From: Diphasiastrum complanatum
Taxonomy: Eukaryota > Streptophyta > Lycopodiopsida > Lycopodiales > Lycopodiaceae
Direction: 5' to 3'
DNA: 64,000 nucleotides
Assembly: GCA_029204225.1 (NCBI GenBank)
Contig: CM055097.1
Location: forward strand, 769,699-833,698
Every line of letters begins with the position of its first letter. Position 1 is the first letter of the stretch. Both the position numbers and the translations under genes were made by a program. The notes under the pieces are model-generated. The model saw only the letters and a program-made list of their open reading frames with translations, did not search any database and was not told the origin of the DNA. This document shows positions 54,982 to 64,000 of this stretch, piece after piece.

Positions 54982-55755
54982 TGTGTTGCAAGGGCATGGC
55001 ATCTTGCGCGTATAAGCCCATGGCCCAATGAGCACGCAAGTTGAGTTGTAAATAGAATAATAGACTTGGGCCCCTTTGTATTAAAATAAAACTTGAGGCC
55101 CAAAGTCATTTTAAACTTAGAAGTCTATTATTTTAGAGTTGGGTCCAAAGGGAGACTCACATGAATCATGTGAAATCCAATGTACTTTTTTGAGACCTTT
55201 GGATCAAGTTGGGTCCAAGATGAATGGATAGGATTAGTGTACATATTAGCCAATAGTATTTTGGGGCAAGGGCCTTTCCCATTTATAAAAAGGCACCTCA
55301 TGTACTCTATTTTGGATGCTTAATGAGAAGGAGGAAACTCTACCATTTTTGGAAGAGCAACATCCTCATTTGCTATTCAATGCTTGCTATTGCTATTGTT
55401 GCTTCCTATTTGCTTTCAAATACATGCTTTCTTGGTTTCCATAGTTAATGTTTCTCCTTTAGCAAGTAAAATGAGCATTTGGGCTAACCTCCACTCTCAC
55501 TCTCACTCTCTATCTCACTCTCCCTTTCTTCTTCTCTCAATCTCTTCTATTCTTCTCTTCTCATTCACCAAAAACCATGATGAAGGTAGTTTAGGGGAGT
55601 AGACTTAGGGGTGTGTAGTGTTAGTGGTGGTAGAGTTAGGAAAAAGTAGGGAACTAACTAAAAGTAGCATCTATTCATAGTTAGGCACCTATCCAGTGTT
55701 CTAACCCTTGTTGACAAGTGGGAGGGCTATACTACGAGAGATCTTCGACCCTACA
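54982..55755 (+). repeat. Gypsy LTR inserted in a minus-strand gag
   Basis: Ends CCCTACA just before the PBS at 55757. TATA box (TTATAAAAAGG) at about 55283-55293 and a CT-rich stretch at 55494-55560. The left boundary is inferred from where the gag frame is lost. Confidence 0.55.
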
Positions 55756-55756
55756 G

Positions 55757-55772
55757 TGGCGCCATTGCCGGG
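55757..55772 (+). other. Gypsy-type primer-binding site
   Basis: TGGCGCCATTGCCGGG, one base from the plant gypsy consensus over this length. Confidence 0.8.
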
Positions 55773-56507
55773 TATAGGTTTCCACTAACTTGAGCAATAA
55801 TCAGCTCTTGCTACAACTTTGTGATTTTTGCTCACAGCTGGGTGTTGTTGGTTGCCAAATGGAGTACCCAGCTGTCCAATGAGGCCCTAGTTATTACCGC
55901 GTCCTGGATGAATGTTCCCAAGGCTTGGTAGGTCGTCGTTAAGTCCATTGGAGTAGCTAGTACATTGACGCTTGTAGGAGTTCGTGTGCTAGTGGCCCCG
56001 ATGACCTGTACAATGCCGTTGTCGTCGTCTTCAATGAGGTTCTCCGGTTATCCATTAGGAGATATTAGAACTCAAAAGGGGCCCTTTGTCAAGATGTTGT
56101 TTTTGACTTCACACGCTTTCAACGCTTATGTGTCCCAATGAATGGTGTCCATCTGTGATGAACTGTAATAGTGGTTGACGGACGAAAATTATATTTAACT
56201 TTCCTGGCCAAATTTTTGTGATTTTCAAATATCCCGTTAGGCTGAACAAACAATTGTGATTGGACCACAGTTACTGCCCGAATACTCATATGCTGCCCAT
56301 CATTGTACCCTCGAGGTTGATTTGACGTCAATAGTCGTAAACTATAGTTAACTAATCCTTATAGTTTAGGAACTTCTTGTCATTCATAGGTATACCTCTT
56401 ATTTTCTTTATTCTATCTCTTATTTTGGATTGTCATTCTTAGGTCTACCTCACTTTTTTTTGCTACATTCTCTCCGTTCTCAGCTTGCGTACTCGTATTT
56501 TCGACTA
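55773..56507. other. Spacer, no gene
   Basis: Remnant of the interior of a plus-strand gypsy element, then the upstream region of the gene at 56508. No motif recognised. Confidence 0.4.
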
Positions 56508-57845
56508 ATGGCTACACATAATCGGAGACCAAGAGGATCCATTGATGCAATCAATATTTGCAATGAAAAAAATGCAGAAGATCAATGGATACCAAGAATA
56601 TATCGAAAATATCAATGGATCTTGATGCATCCCTCTGCAAAAGGCTCATTCCGAAAAAGAAAAAGATCGGATTACATATATGAAAGCTCTTGAAAAGGCA
56701 GGATAATGGATTTTAAAGTATCACCTACCAGTTAACCTATCACTGAAGTTTTAGTTTAACATGCTTATCTTCACAATGAGCTCAACATTCATGATTTGAA
56801 TCCAAATGATAGAAAAAAATGCAATTGTAAGTTTTCAGATTTAATTTCTTTAGAGTTAGTATTTTCTTTAGATTATATTTTTCTTGTGATATTTTTGTTG
56901 GTTTTGCATATTTGTATCCATCAAATTTCGTTGAATGGCAAACAATTCAATCGATTGTAGGAATAATCAATGTCATACATTCGGATATCGGTATTTTACA
57001 ATATAAAGGTCGTTCTTCAAAATCACTTCAGGAGTTTTCTTTTATGATCACATCTATTTTCCTGAAAAAAATGGTTTAGTTGGTAGATTAGAGCCATATC
57101 CTTTACCAGATTTTTTGAGTGAGGAATGGATTTATTTTGATGCAGCAATTTCATAAAGTTTCCGATCTAGGCTATATATAGATATTCAGAGTATATTAAA
57201 ATGTAGCACTGGATCAAAGAATAATAGATTAAATTGGTATCTACCTTTTAATATTTTTCTTGATTTTTTTTTCAAATGCAATGTTCAGAGAACAAAAACA
57301 ATGTTTATTTGTAAGGACTTGAGTGCCGAAATAATCGTCGAGTTGTTGGATGATGGTTGGGATACAAAACAAAATCAGCAAGTTGAGTGTAGAGTATGTT
57401 ACTCATCCATGACATTTAGATATCACATTGAAAAACAAATGCTCACTTTGCTGTTGTATTATAGAAGATGGATAAAATGCAAAAATGTTTGGAAGCCACT
57501 TGATCAAGATTTTGGTATAAACCCTCAAGAGCAACTTCAGATAACAGTGAAAAGAAATGACAACATTCTTGCAATGGTTGAGGTTGAGGAAGATTGGTGT
57601 TTTAATCACATTCGATCAGAACTAGACATGTTGCAATTCGATCTACTTCAGTACTATCAATTTCGATTGAATGGTGTAAAGGTATGTTATGCCATATAAA
57701 AATATTTTTTTTTCTATTTCTAAGTGAATCAGTTTCATAAAATATATTAACTAAAATAATTTCTCTTGTGCAGGTAAGAGTAAGGCAAGAAGAACATATA
57801 AAACGCAAAGATATTGGAACATCCATTGAAATTGAAGATCCATAG
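56508..57845 (+). pseudogene. Decaying intron-containing gene, unknown; pair member 1
   Basis: The ATG at 56508 opens a frame with WIPRIYRKYQWILMHPSAKG followed by FRKRKRSDYIY and a stop at 56693. The same motif is in the minus-strand gene at 59656-59369. Downstream pieces are protein-like: FAYLYPSNFVEWQTIQSIVG (from about 56905), then with a frame change near 57035 DHIYFPEKNGLVGRLEPYPL and PDFLSEEWIYFDAA, a TAA at 57154-57156, and an open run to 57681 (LSAEIIVELLDDGWDTKQNQ, WCFNHIRSELDMLQFDLLQY). A clean GT-AG intron (57682-57773, phase 0) joins FRLNGVK to VRVRQEEHIKRKDIGTSIEI and a stop at 57843-57845. The end (IR-E-D-QFDLLQYYQFRLNGVKVRVRQE) has the rhythm of a ubiquitin-like beta-grasp fold, which is inference only. 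Function unknown. Confidence 0.55.
57682..57773 (+). other. Intron
   Basis: AAAG|GTATGT donor and TTGTGCAG| acceptor, 92 bases, T-rich before the acceptor. Removal keeps the frame in phase 0. Confidence 0.65.
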
Positions 57846-57954
57846 ATTATGAACTATGGAATTTTGTATTACGTAATACAATTTTTTGTATACATCATTT
57901 ACCACTTTTTTTGTGAGGCTCTTTCATTTCTATGATCTCCATTTCCATGGTGCA

Positions 57955-58090
57955 AAACACAATGTAATTGCAATTGGATAATATGAGTTTTCGATATTGT
58001 CTCCATTTATTGTCTCTTGTAGGATATTGACATTATCTCCATTGGGGAGATCTTCAGTCACTTGAACTCCATTGACCACTACAATCAGAT
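57955..58090 (-). repeat. Copy of the terminal exon of the Ulp1-like gene
   Basis: The minus strand reads EDLPNGDNVNILQETINGDN then IENSYYPIA, parallel to SPTEIMHFR, ETIKLVIENSYPVVV at 58660-58500. The DNA similarity covers roughly 100 bases. It suggests a tandem duplication of the gene's 3' end. Confidence 0.5.
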
Positions 58091-58612
58091 ATCGAATCGA
58101 TGCTTGCCCTTGTTGATGTCTCGTATATATCGATTGTATTTTTTGTCTTCATTGCCTTGGTCTGTATTGTCCTTGTCTTGGCGTATTTGGATTTGTTCAG
58201 AAGATGTTCTGATCAAAGCTTTGTTGTAACAAATCTAAGTTTGTTGCATGTTTGGATTGGTTGTGGCAAAGGTTTGATCAAATCATCTTTCTAAACTTAT
58301 CCAAAAAAAAACCATGGTAAAGGCAAGACAGACCAAGGCTATGGAAAATCGTAGAAATTGAAGATGAATGAATCATAACATGAATTAATAATAAAAAAAA
58401 AACAAGTAAGAACAACCATAGAAAACTGTATATATATCTCCATTAAAATTTTCTGTACATGTGTCTCATCCACATCAAGTGAGACAAATACTTAATCAGT
58501 ATCAACTGTCTATGATCTCTAAATCCATTTCTCTAGTTGGAAGTAGCTTGGGTGGAGAACACTCGACCACTACAACTGGATATGAATTTTCGATCACAAG
58601 CTTTATGGTCTC

Positions 58613-59656
58613 CTACCTGAAGTGCATTATCTCCGTTGGGGAGACCTTTGGGCATTTAAACTGAAAAAAAATATAAACAGAGTGAAATGTAATTAATCAA
58701 AGATTAGTAAATATGAATTTGAATACGAAAAAAATAACAACACAATTAAAAGTTATTAATCGAAGATTACCTCTTCCAGATTTGGAAGTCCGACTTGTAA
58801 TGCAAGCCAATCAAAAAAGTGTTTGGTATTGCATATGGTATACCAACCACAACTGACAGAATCAACCTGCTGGGAGGACTGCAGAATCCAAATTTTAACA
58901 TTATGAGATATCGGATCAACGCGCATGATGTTATAATTAGATCTACAATGAAAAAAATACGCGTCAAACCGATATCCAAAAAATATTGTTTGAATATCAG
59001 ATCAGCACGCACATTATGAAAAGAAACCAAACAATAACTAAAAGGGCGCGTCAAATCGATATTGATAAATTTTTACCTCTGCATCAACAAATTTTAGCTT
59101 CGTATATGCTTTTGCATTTGGTACTAGAAAGAGTTCCAGTATTTTTTGGATATGGCTCCTAGCAATTTTGTGTGTGTGTGTGTGTAATATTAGAGTTCAT
59201 CTTTAAACAAACTGGATTACACACACCCTCATCATTGACGTATAAGGACAACACATATAAGCTCCAATGATCACTGCACTCAGAAATAATAAATTTATGA
59301 GAATCAATGTGAAATCAAAATTCATATGAAAAATTCAATATAATAAAATCTGTAAAAAAGACACTTACTTTGTTATGTATGACAGCACGAGAATTGGAGT
59401 CCCCAGTCTAACGTATTGGAACATATCATATGAAATCCAAAATTTTGACCTTCCAATAAGATCGAAATGATAGTTTTGACCTTTTGCTTTTTTGAAATGC
59501 TCCTCTTGATGATGGATGCATCAAAATCCAAGAGTTTTTTGAATATTTTCTTGGCACCCATAATCCATTATCATCTTTCTCGTTGATTAGAAGCACATAG
59601 TTGATTGAGGAGCACGGCTTCCTTGATGGCACCATTCGTAATGTGCATGCAAAAAT
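58613..59656 (-). pseudogene. Ulp1-like (C48) cysteine protease gene with introns, decaying; pair member 2
   Basis: Four exons on the minus strand: 59656-59369, 59273-59077, 58878-58771, 58660-58613. Introns have GT-AG ends (GTAAGT/TGCAG, GTAAAA/CTGCAG, GTAATC/TTTCAG). Exon 1 carries LWVPRKYSKNSWILMHPSSR as in the plus-strand partner, then in the +1 frame FWISYDMFQYVRLGTPILVL. Exon 2 continues with the catalytic histidine motif (ITNDHWSLYVLSLYV, phase 2 junction), then CLKMNSN where the family usually has LDS, then ARSHIQKILELFLVP. Exon 3 holds the oxyanion Gln and nucleophile in QVDSVSCGWYTIC. This layout is that of SUMO/ubiquitin-like proteases. Damage: the exon 1 frame shift, a frame-breaking (AC)8 tract, Asp replaced by Asn, and a TAG after IMHFR. 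Plants also carry Ulp-like genes inside transposons, so a mobile origin is possible. Confidence 0.68.
59170..59185 (-). repeat. (AC)8 microsatellite inside the protease exon
   Basis: Eight AC units on the coding strand. Upstream and downstream protease motifs are in different frames; one more unit would align them. Confidence 0.85.
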
Positions 59657-60099
59657 CTGAAACACTGAAATATGAATTTGAAAATCATGCGTAGACAAAA
59701 AGCCATGAATATGAGAAAATATGTTGGCATAACTTTAAAACACTGATCTATTTGGAGCCACGAATTAACTTCGGTTAACCCTGTTAACCATGACTTGACA
59801 ATGCATATACATTAATGGTACATCGATTTTCTCATCTCAACCATCTATCATATTCATTTTCAATATTTTTGGGTCTCTTTAGGCAGTGATGAGCTGGAAG
59901 GGCAGGCCTCATCAACCAATAACATTTCCAGATGCTTTCCGATGAAATAGCAATATATATTAAAAGTTTTTATTTTATTTATAAAAAAACATCTTTTTCA
60001 AAAGCCCTCTTCGGGCTCTAGGTTTCTCTAATGTTAGACAATTCCCCACTTGAAATCTAGTCTCAATCCCCATGTCCATCATTCCGATGACAAAAAACT
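59657..60099. other. Upstream region of the Ulp1-like gene, no exon identified
   Basis: A TTTCAG acceptor-like site at 59657 suggests an earlier exon further right, but none could be recognised. Confidence 0.35.
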
Positions 60100-60972
60100 T
60101 ATTCCAGGTACATATAAGACTTCCATCAGCCAATCCATTTGTGTTTTACTAATTACAACAAGAACTTGACCTGTTCCTTCTGCTACAATAGGCTTGTTAT
60201 TGCCCACAAAGATGCTAATAGGAGGATCCAAATACTTGAAATCTCGAAGCATAGCATGTCCTCTCAGTCTTCTTTTGGAACTCCCTTTTTCCCTTGGTGT
60301 ATTGCTTCTTTGTTTGCTTCTGTCAATTTTGGGTATGATTTCATTGAGATGTCATGAGCAAAGCCATCTCTTGGTTAGATTGTCCTACCATTTTGCTTCT
60401 TCTTATCTGCATGATTCTTGCCATTGCTATCTCTAGAATTAATAAGTCTTATTTTTCATTTGCATATTGAGCTTTTATAACAACAATGGTGGTCTCAAAG
60501 GATTCAGGTAATCCTACAAGAAACAATACAGCTACATCCTTCTCTTTCATGGAAAATCCTAATGCTCCTAGCGCCTATGAGCATTCTTGAATCTCCTTAC
60601 ATAGGAGGTGATTGATTCGCCTTCTGCTACTGCCATATGTGTCAGCTCTTTCTACAAAACAATCCTGGAGGTCACTCCTACTCCATGATATAGATTCTAC
60701 AAAGTCTTCCAAACATCTTTGGGTGTTTTCATGTCTCTGACCTGTGCTATCTCCCAGAGACAGACAAATGATCGAGAGAGCCTCTTCATTCTCTCCTTGA
60801 ACAATCTCCTTTTCTCCACTATGTTAATCGACGTGCCTTCTTCGATTATCGCTTCTGTCTCGATGCCTGAGACAAGATCCCAGAGTCCTTTCTCATCTAG
60901 GATCAGCTGTATTTTCAATGACCATACATCGTAGTTTTCTTCTTCCAGCTTTTCAACTTGCCTTGTCTCCAA
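60100..60972 (-). mobile_element. Ty1/copia relic: Gag and protease start
   Basis: Gag N terminus KLEEENYDVWSLKIQLILDE, KGLWDLVSGIE, MKTPKDVWKTL (60972-60697), then in other frames AVAEGESITSYVRRFKN, and a protease piece VAEGTGQVLVVIS, MEVLYVPGI near 60100-60190. Many stops. No LTR seen. Confidence 0.75.
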
Positions 60973-61717
60973 CTATGAGCCATCCTTATTGGCGCTACAC
61001 TGCTTGTCGCCTTTTTGCTGATTTGATAGCAGTAATGATGAACAATCCTTTACAAAAGATTGTTCGCACTCAATCCAATTAAATAATGTCAAGACTCTTA
61101 GAAAGTGCAACACACGTTTTGTGGGCCCATAACCCTTGTTGAGTGCTCAAGCATGCAATGATTAACTAATGATGCAACCAAAAGATTCACACATAAATTG
61201 TAATCATGCATCAATCTCTACAGCAAAATATTATAGTACTAAAAGACCTTTACATTAAAAAAATAGTACATAATCACTTCAGTGATGATTGCCAGCACAT
61301 GCAATCTCGATACACCATCTCTTCAGTACTCATCAAGAGGCATACACAAACTGCCAGGACATCACATATTTATCTTCTAGTTAACATGTTGCTACCACCT
61401 ATTACTCGCATCATTTCAGCCTAAACACAATCACATTATCTATCTAACTACCAACCACCTAATATGTCAACTGATCCTGAAACTACTCTTAACTAAATGA
61501 TCTACCAGAAAAATGTTCATTGATCTATGGCCTTAACAAAATTTTAGTAAAAAACCATAAAAAACTAGCAATCTTTGACTAAAACTCGTGAAAGAGAGAC
61601 ACGAGAGTCCCCTCCCAAAGATGGATATGCCCTCCTCGTAGGAGTCGACTTGGTACATCTTGTTGTATAGGTGGTGATCATGATGTGACCTCTCCATCTT
61701 GTATAAGGCCATACAAG

Positions 61718-61720
<3 letters not shown>
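60973..61720. other. Spacer, no gene
   Basis: AT-rich, short frames only. Confidence 0.4.

Positions 61721-61780
<60 letters not shown>
61721..61780 (+). repeat. (GA)30 microsatellite at the edge of the duplicated block
   Basis: Counterpart of the (GA)18 tract at 43088-43123; longer by about 12 units. Confidence 0.9.
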
Positions 61781-61781
<1 letters not shown>

Positions 61782-62532
61782 GCTTCTATTGTGCTAACTC
61801 CCCCCTTCATTTCTCCTACACTCGATGTTCTTTTGCCCTATGAAATAGATGTTGAGGGGCACATCATGAAGGATGAGGCCAATGGTTGTGTGATCACTCG
61901 AAACTTTAGTAAGTAGTGAACATACTACTATTTTAAACCACCAAATAACATCCCCAAATTCAACAACACTTTCACAAAAGAACAATTCATGCCACTACTA
62001 CACTAAGATTTCAAATCTTGCAAGATTGATTTGTAAAGCCAATAGTTCAAAACACAAACGCGCTCTATAATGGGTCTACATACACCATCAAGGCTTTCTC
62101 ATTGACCTTACAATCCCAAGTTCCAACATCTCTTTATTATTTCTTAGAACTATTGTGCCCTTTCAAATGTTTCAAATCATGAAAGACTAACAACCAACAT
62201 GCACAAAACCAACAACTACCTACAGCAAAGCTTGCCTTGATATTGGAGATCACCCTGTTTTATTCCATACATGTGCACAGACATACTGTTTAAAATTACA
62301 TTCAAAATATTTTCTCCTGTAGATCTCGAGCTCTTTCTAACATCCACTAAGTCTCGAGGCACACATACATATAGAAGTCCAGATATCTTACATGTTACGA
62401 TTGGAAGCTTCAAAAGCATCCATGATTTGCATGACTGTAATACATCTGAGCTTATTTCTCCCATCAGTTAGTTACAACATCTTTAATACATCTGAACTTA
62501 TTTCTCCCATCAATTAGTTACAACATCTTTAA

Positions 62533-63201
62533 TCAAGAGCTGAACTTAGACTTGAGCCTCTCAACTTGCTTCTTGCCAATGTTAAACGCCTTCTCAAGTA
62601 CTGCATTACTAATGTCACTGCCAAACAATGCATTGGGTATCAGTTGAACTCCAGGATTCTGACTATTCAAGGCGGAGATGGCTAATGCGGGCACCTTGCC
62701 TACGTTGAGCTGAAAGTGCAGCAGACCTTTGGGAAAAATAAACAGGTCTCCTTTCTGTAGAGTTTGAGCAAACAAAGTGTTTGCTGTGTCCACAAACCCC
62801 ACATAAAGAGTGCCTTCAGCAAGATACAGGACTTCCGTAGCGCGCGGGTGAGTGTGGAGCGTCACCAGTCCTCCTGGTGCAAAGTCCAGACGTGCCATAG
62901 AGAGGCCGAGAGTGTTAAGAGCGGGGAATTGGGCTGCAAAAGCAGGAGTTACTGCAGACCCGGCTTTGTTAGAAGTGCTACCAGGCTTGCCTAACCCATG
63001 GAATGCGAAGTCCGAAGCATTCACAGTTGAGGGATCTTTGCAGATGAGACCATTCAATAGGATTGTGCTCTGTTGTGCCACACAAAAGTCCTGCAGCGGG
63101 TCAGCGTCGTTTGCAAGGACTGGGACAATAGTGAGACTGACAAATATGACGAATACGCAGAAGCCGGACTTCCTAGTTCCTCGAGCCGAAGAGTTGTTCA
63201 T
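62533..63201 (-). CDS. Germin-like protein 2, 222 aa
   Basis: Intronless, same length as copy 1 and about 95% identical in protein. Starts MNNSSARGTRKSGFCVFV with a signal peptide to about residue 30. The germin boxes and all four metal ligands (His116, His118, Glu123, His162) and the Cys40/Cys54 pair are unchanged. Substitutions cluster in the signal peptide and in the C-terminal helix (SNAVLEKAFNIGKKQVERLK here). An upstream minus-strand TATA-like stretch (TATTTAAAAG, near 63553-63562) is matched by TACTTAAAAG in copy 1; if it is the promoter, the leader would be over 300 bases. Both copies look usable. Role as for copy 1. Confidence 0.93.
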   Translation of the reverse strand: MNNSSARGTRKSGFCVFVIFVSLTIVPVLANDADPLQDFCVAQQSTILLNGLICKDPSTVNASDFAFHGLGKPGSTSNKAGSAVTPAFAAQFPALNTLGLSMARLDFAPGGLVTLHTHPRATEVLYLAEGTLYVGFVDTANTLFAQTLQKGDLFIFPKGLLHFQLNVGKVPALAISALNSQNPGVQLIPNALFGSDISNAVLEKAFNIGKKQVERLKSKFSS

Positions 63202-63650
63202 TGCAGCAAATGCGATTGCAGTCGGAGGGATTCAAGATTGCAGGTTACAAGATCAGGAACCAGAGCGCGAAGGTAAGCGATAACCAAAGTAATTTTTAGA
63301 TATGGAGATTATTGAACCGTGGTCAGTAGCTGAATTAACGGCATTAGGTAGGATATCGACCGTTTCACAGTAGCCTAACTTCCTTCGCAGGCTTAATTGT
63401 GATGTGGATACTTTGACTGCTAGCATGAAAGCTCAGGAGCACAAAGAGGACATCCAAGAAAAAACTCCCTGCAGAGGAAGATTGCAAGGGTGATCGTGAC
63501 ACTCTGGCTCTGAAATCAGCTGGTCTTGTTGTCGAAACTTGAACTCTAGGGCTTTTAAATACATGGCCATGGAGTCTGGGCATAGTCAACCAACAAGACT
63601 GCCTCCATGAACGAAGTGTTTAGTGTCTTTTGCTGTGGGTCACAACCCAC

Positions 63651-64000
63651 TTTTTTCACATTCATGCTCACTTATTGTAAAGGAATTCTCGGCCTTGCCT
63701 CTATGCAACCTAATGTGAGGTCATGTGAAAATGTGATGAAATATGCTCCCTCTAGCTGACATCAATATCTATTCCAAAAGGCAACTTACAAAACCACCTT
63801 GGCTGCTTTCAAGAGCAAATTAACTATCAAAAGGGCAGAGCCACTCAGGAAAATCCAAAAAATAGGCTTGCACCCAATACAACAACACCTAGTACAAAAC
63901 TTAGTCTAGACTCTCTACTATCAACATCCCTTCACCGCCCCTTTATCAAGCACCAACTAAAAGGTGGTTTTAGACAAACCATATACACACACACACACAC
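63651..64000. other. Right edge, no gene
   Basis: No open frame of interest. It ends in an AC microsatellite (63984-64000) that continues past the window. Confidence 0.5.

Larger units (their letters stand above)
61721..63650. repeat. Segmental duplication, copy 2 (germin-like gene 2)
   Basis: Same order and orientation as 43088-44870. Relative to copy 1 it carries about 230 extra bases between 61855 and 62090, either an insertion here or a deletion there. A 50-bp local duplication of the 3' flank (ATACATCTGA(G/A)CTTATTTCTCCCATCA) is at about 62440-62530. Confidence 0.88.

Noticed and set aside
58100-58294. 64-codon frame with a strongly hydrophobic stretch
   Set aside because: Lies opposite a charged, repetitive minus-strand segment in the duplicated 3' end of the protease gene; no independent support for a membrane protein.
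63984-64000. Possible telomere-like or CRISPR-like repeat at the right edge
   Set aside because: It is a plain AC dinucleotide run.

Overview
This is nuclear DNA from a land plant with a large, transposon-filled genome. Evidence: two pentatricopeptide-repeat (PPR) genes of different classes, a secreted GNA-type mannose-binding lectin, two germin-like proteins, GT-AG introns, long CT/GA microsatellites, and nested Ty1/copia and Ty3/gypsy retrotransposons with plant-type primer-binding sites. A seed-free plant such as a fern is my guess only; nothing seen is diagnostic. No rRNA, tRNA, CRISPR or bacterial operon was found.

Layout. 0-1.1 kb: 3' end of a PLS-class PPR gene. 1.4-8.7 kb: an LTR, then a nearly complete minus-strand copia element (3053-8747) with both LTRs, PBS, PPT, gag and protease-integrase. 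Its reverse transcriptase is missing, and an unrelated 288-codon frame sits in that place. The element split an older open frame. 8.9-10.1 kb: a decayed unknown gene. 10.3-10.8 kb: an intact lectin gene with a TATA box. 11.6-16.6 kb: copia and gypsy relics. 16.6-19.25 kb: a very long LTR. 19.5-21 kb: gypsy pol relic. 22.8-24.6 kb: an intact P-class PPR gene. 26.9-34.3 kb: nested copia relics, including a gag-RNase H deletion derivative inserted in another element's RNase H, plus gypsy fragments. 34.3-42.3 kb: a gypsy element with the same long LTR family, gag, protease, broken RT and integrase, but no RNase H. 43.1-44.9 kb: germin-like gene 1 in a block repeated at 61.7-63.6 kb (germin-like gene 2). 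45.7-47 kb: 3' end of a non-LTR retrotransposon. 49.1-55.8 kb: two gypsy LTRs with PBS and a minus-strand gypsy relic. 56.5-59.7 kb: two convergent, intron-containing, decaying genes sharing an N-terminal segment; the minus-strand one encodes a Ulp1-like (C48) cysteine protease. 60.1-61 kb: copia gag relic.

The genes that look usable by the plant are the lectin, the P-class PPR protein (organelle RNA binding expected) and the two germin-like proteins (apoplastic Mn-cupins). They are islands between mobile elements and show no sign of acting as one pathway. The most unusual region is the 56.5-59.7 kb gene pair; next is the recurrent foreign module in the copia elements.
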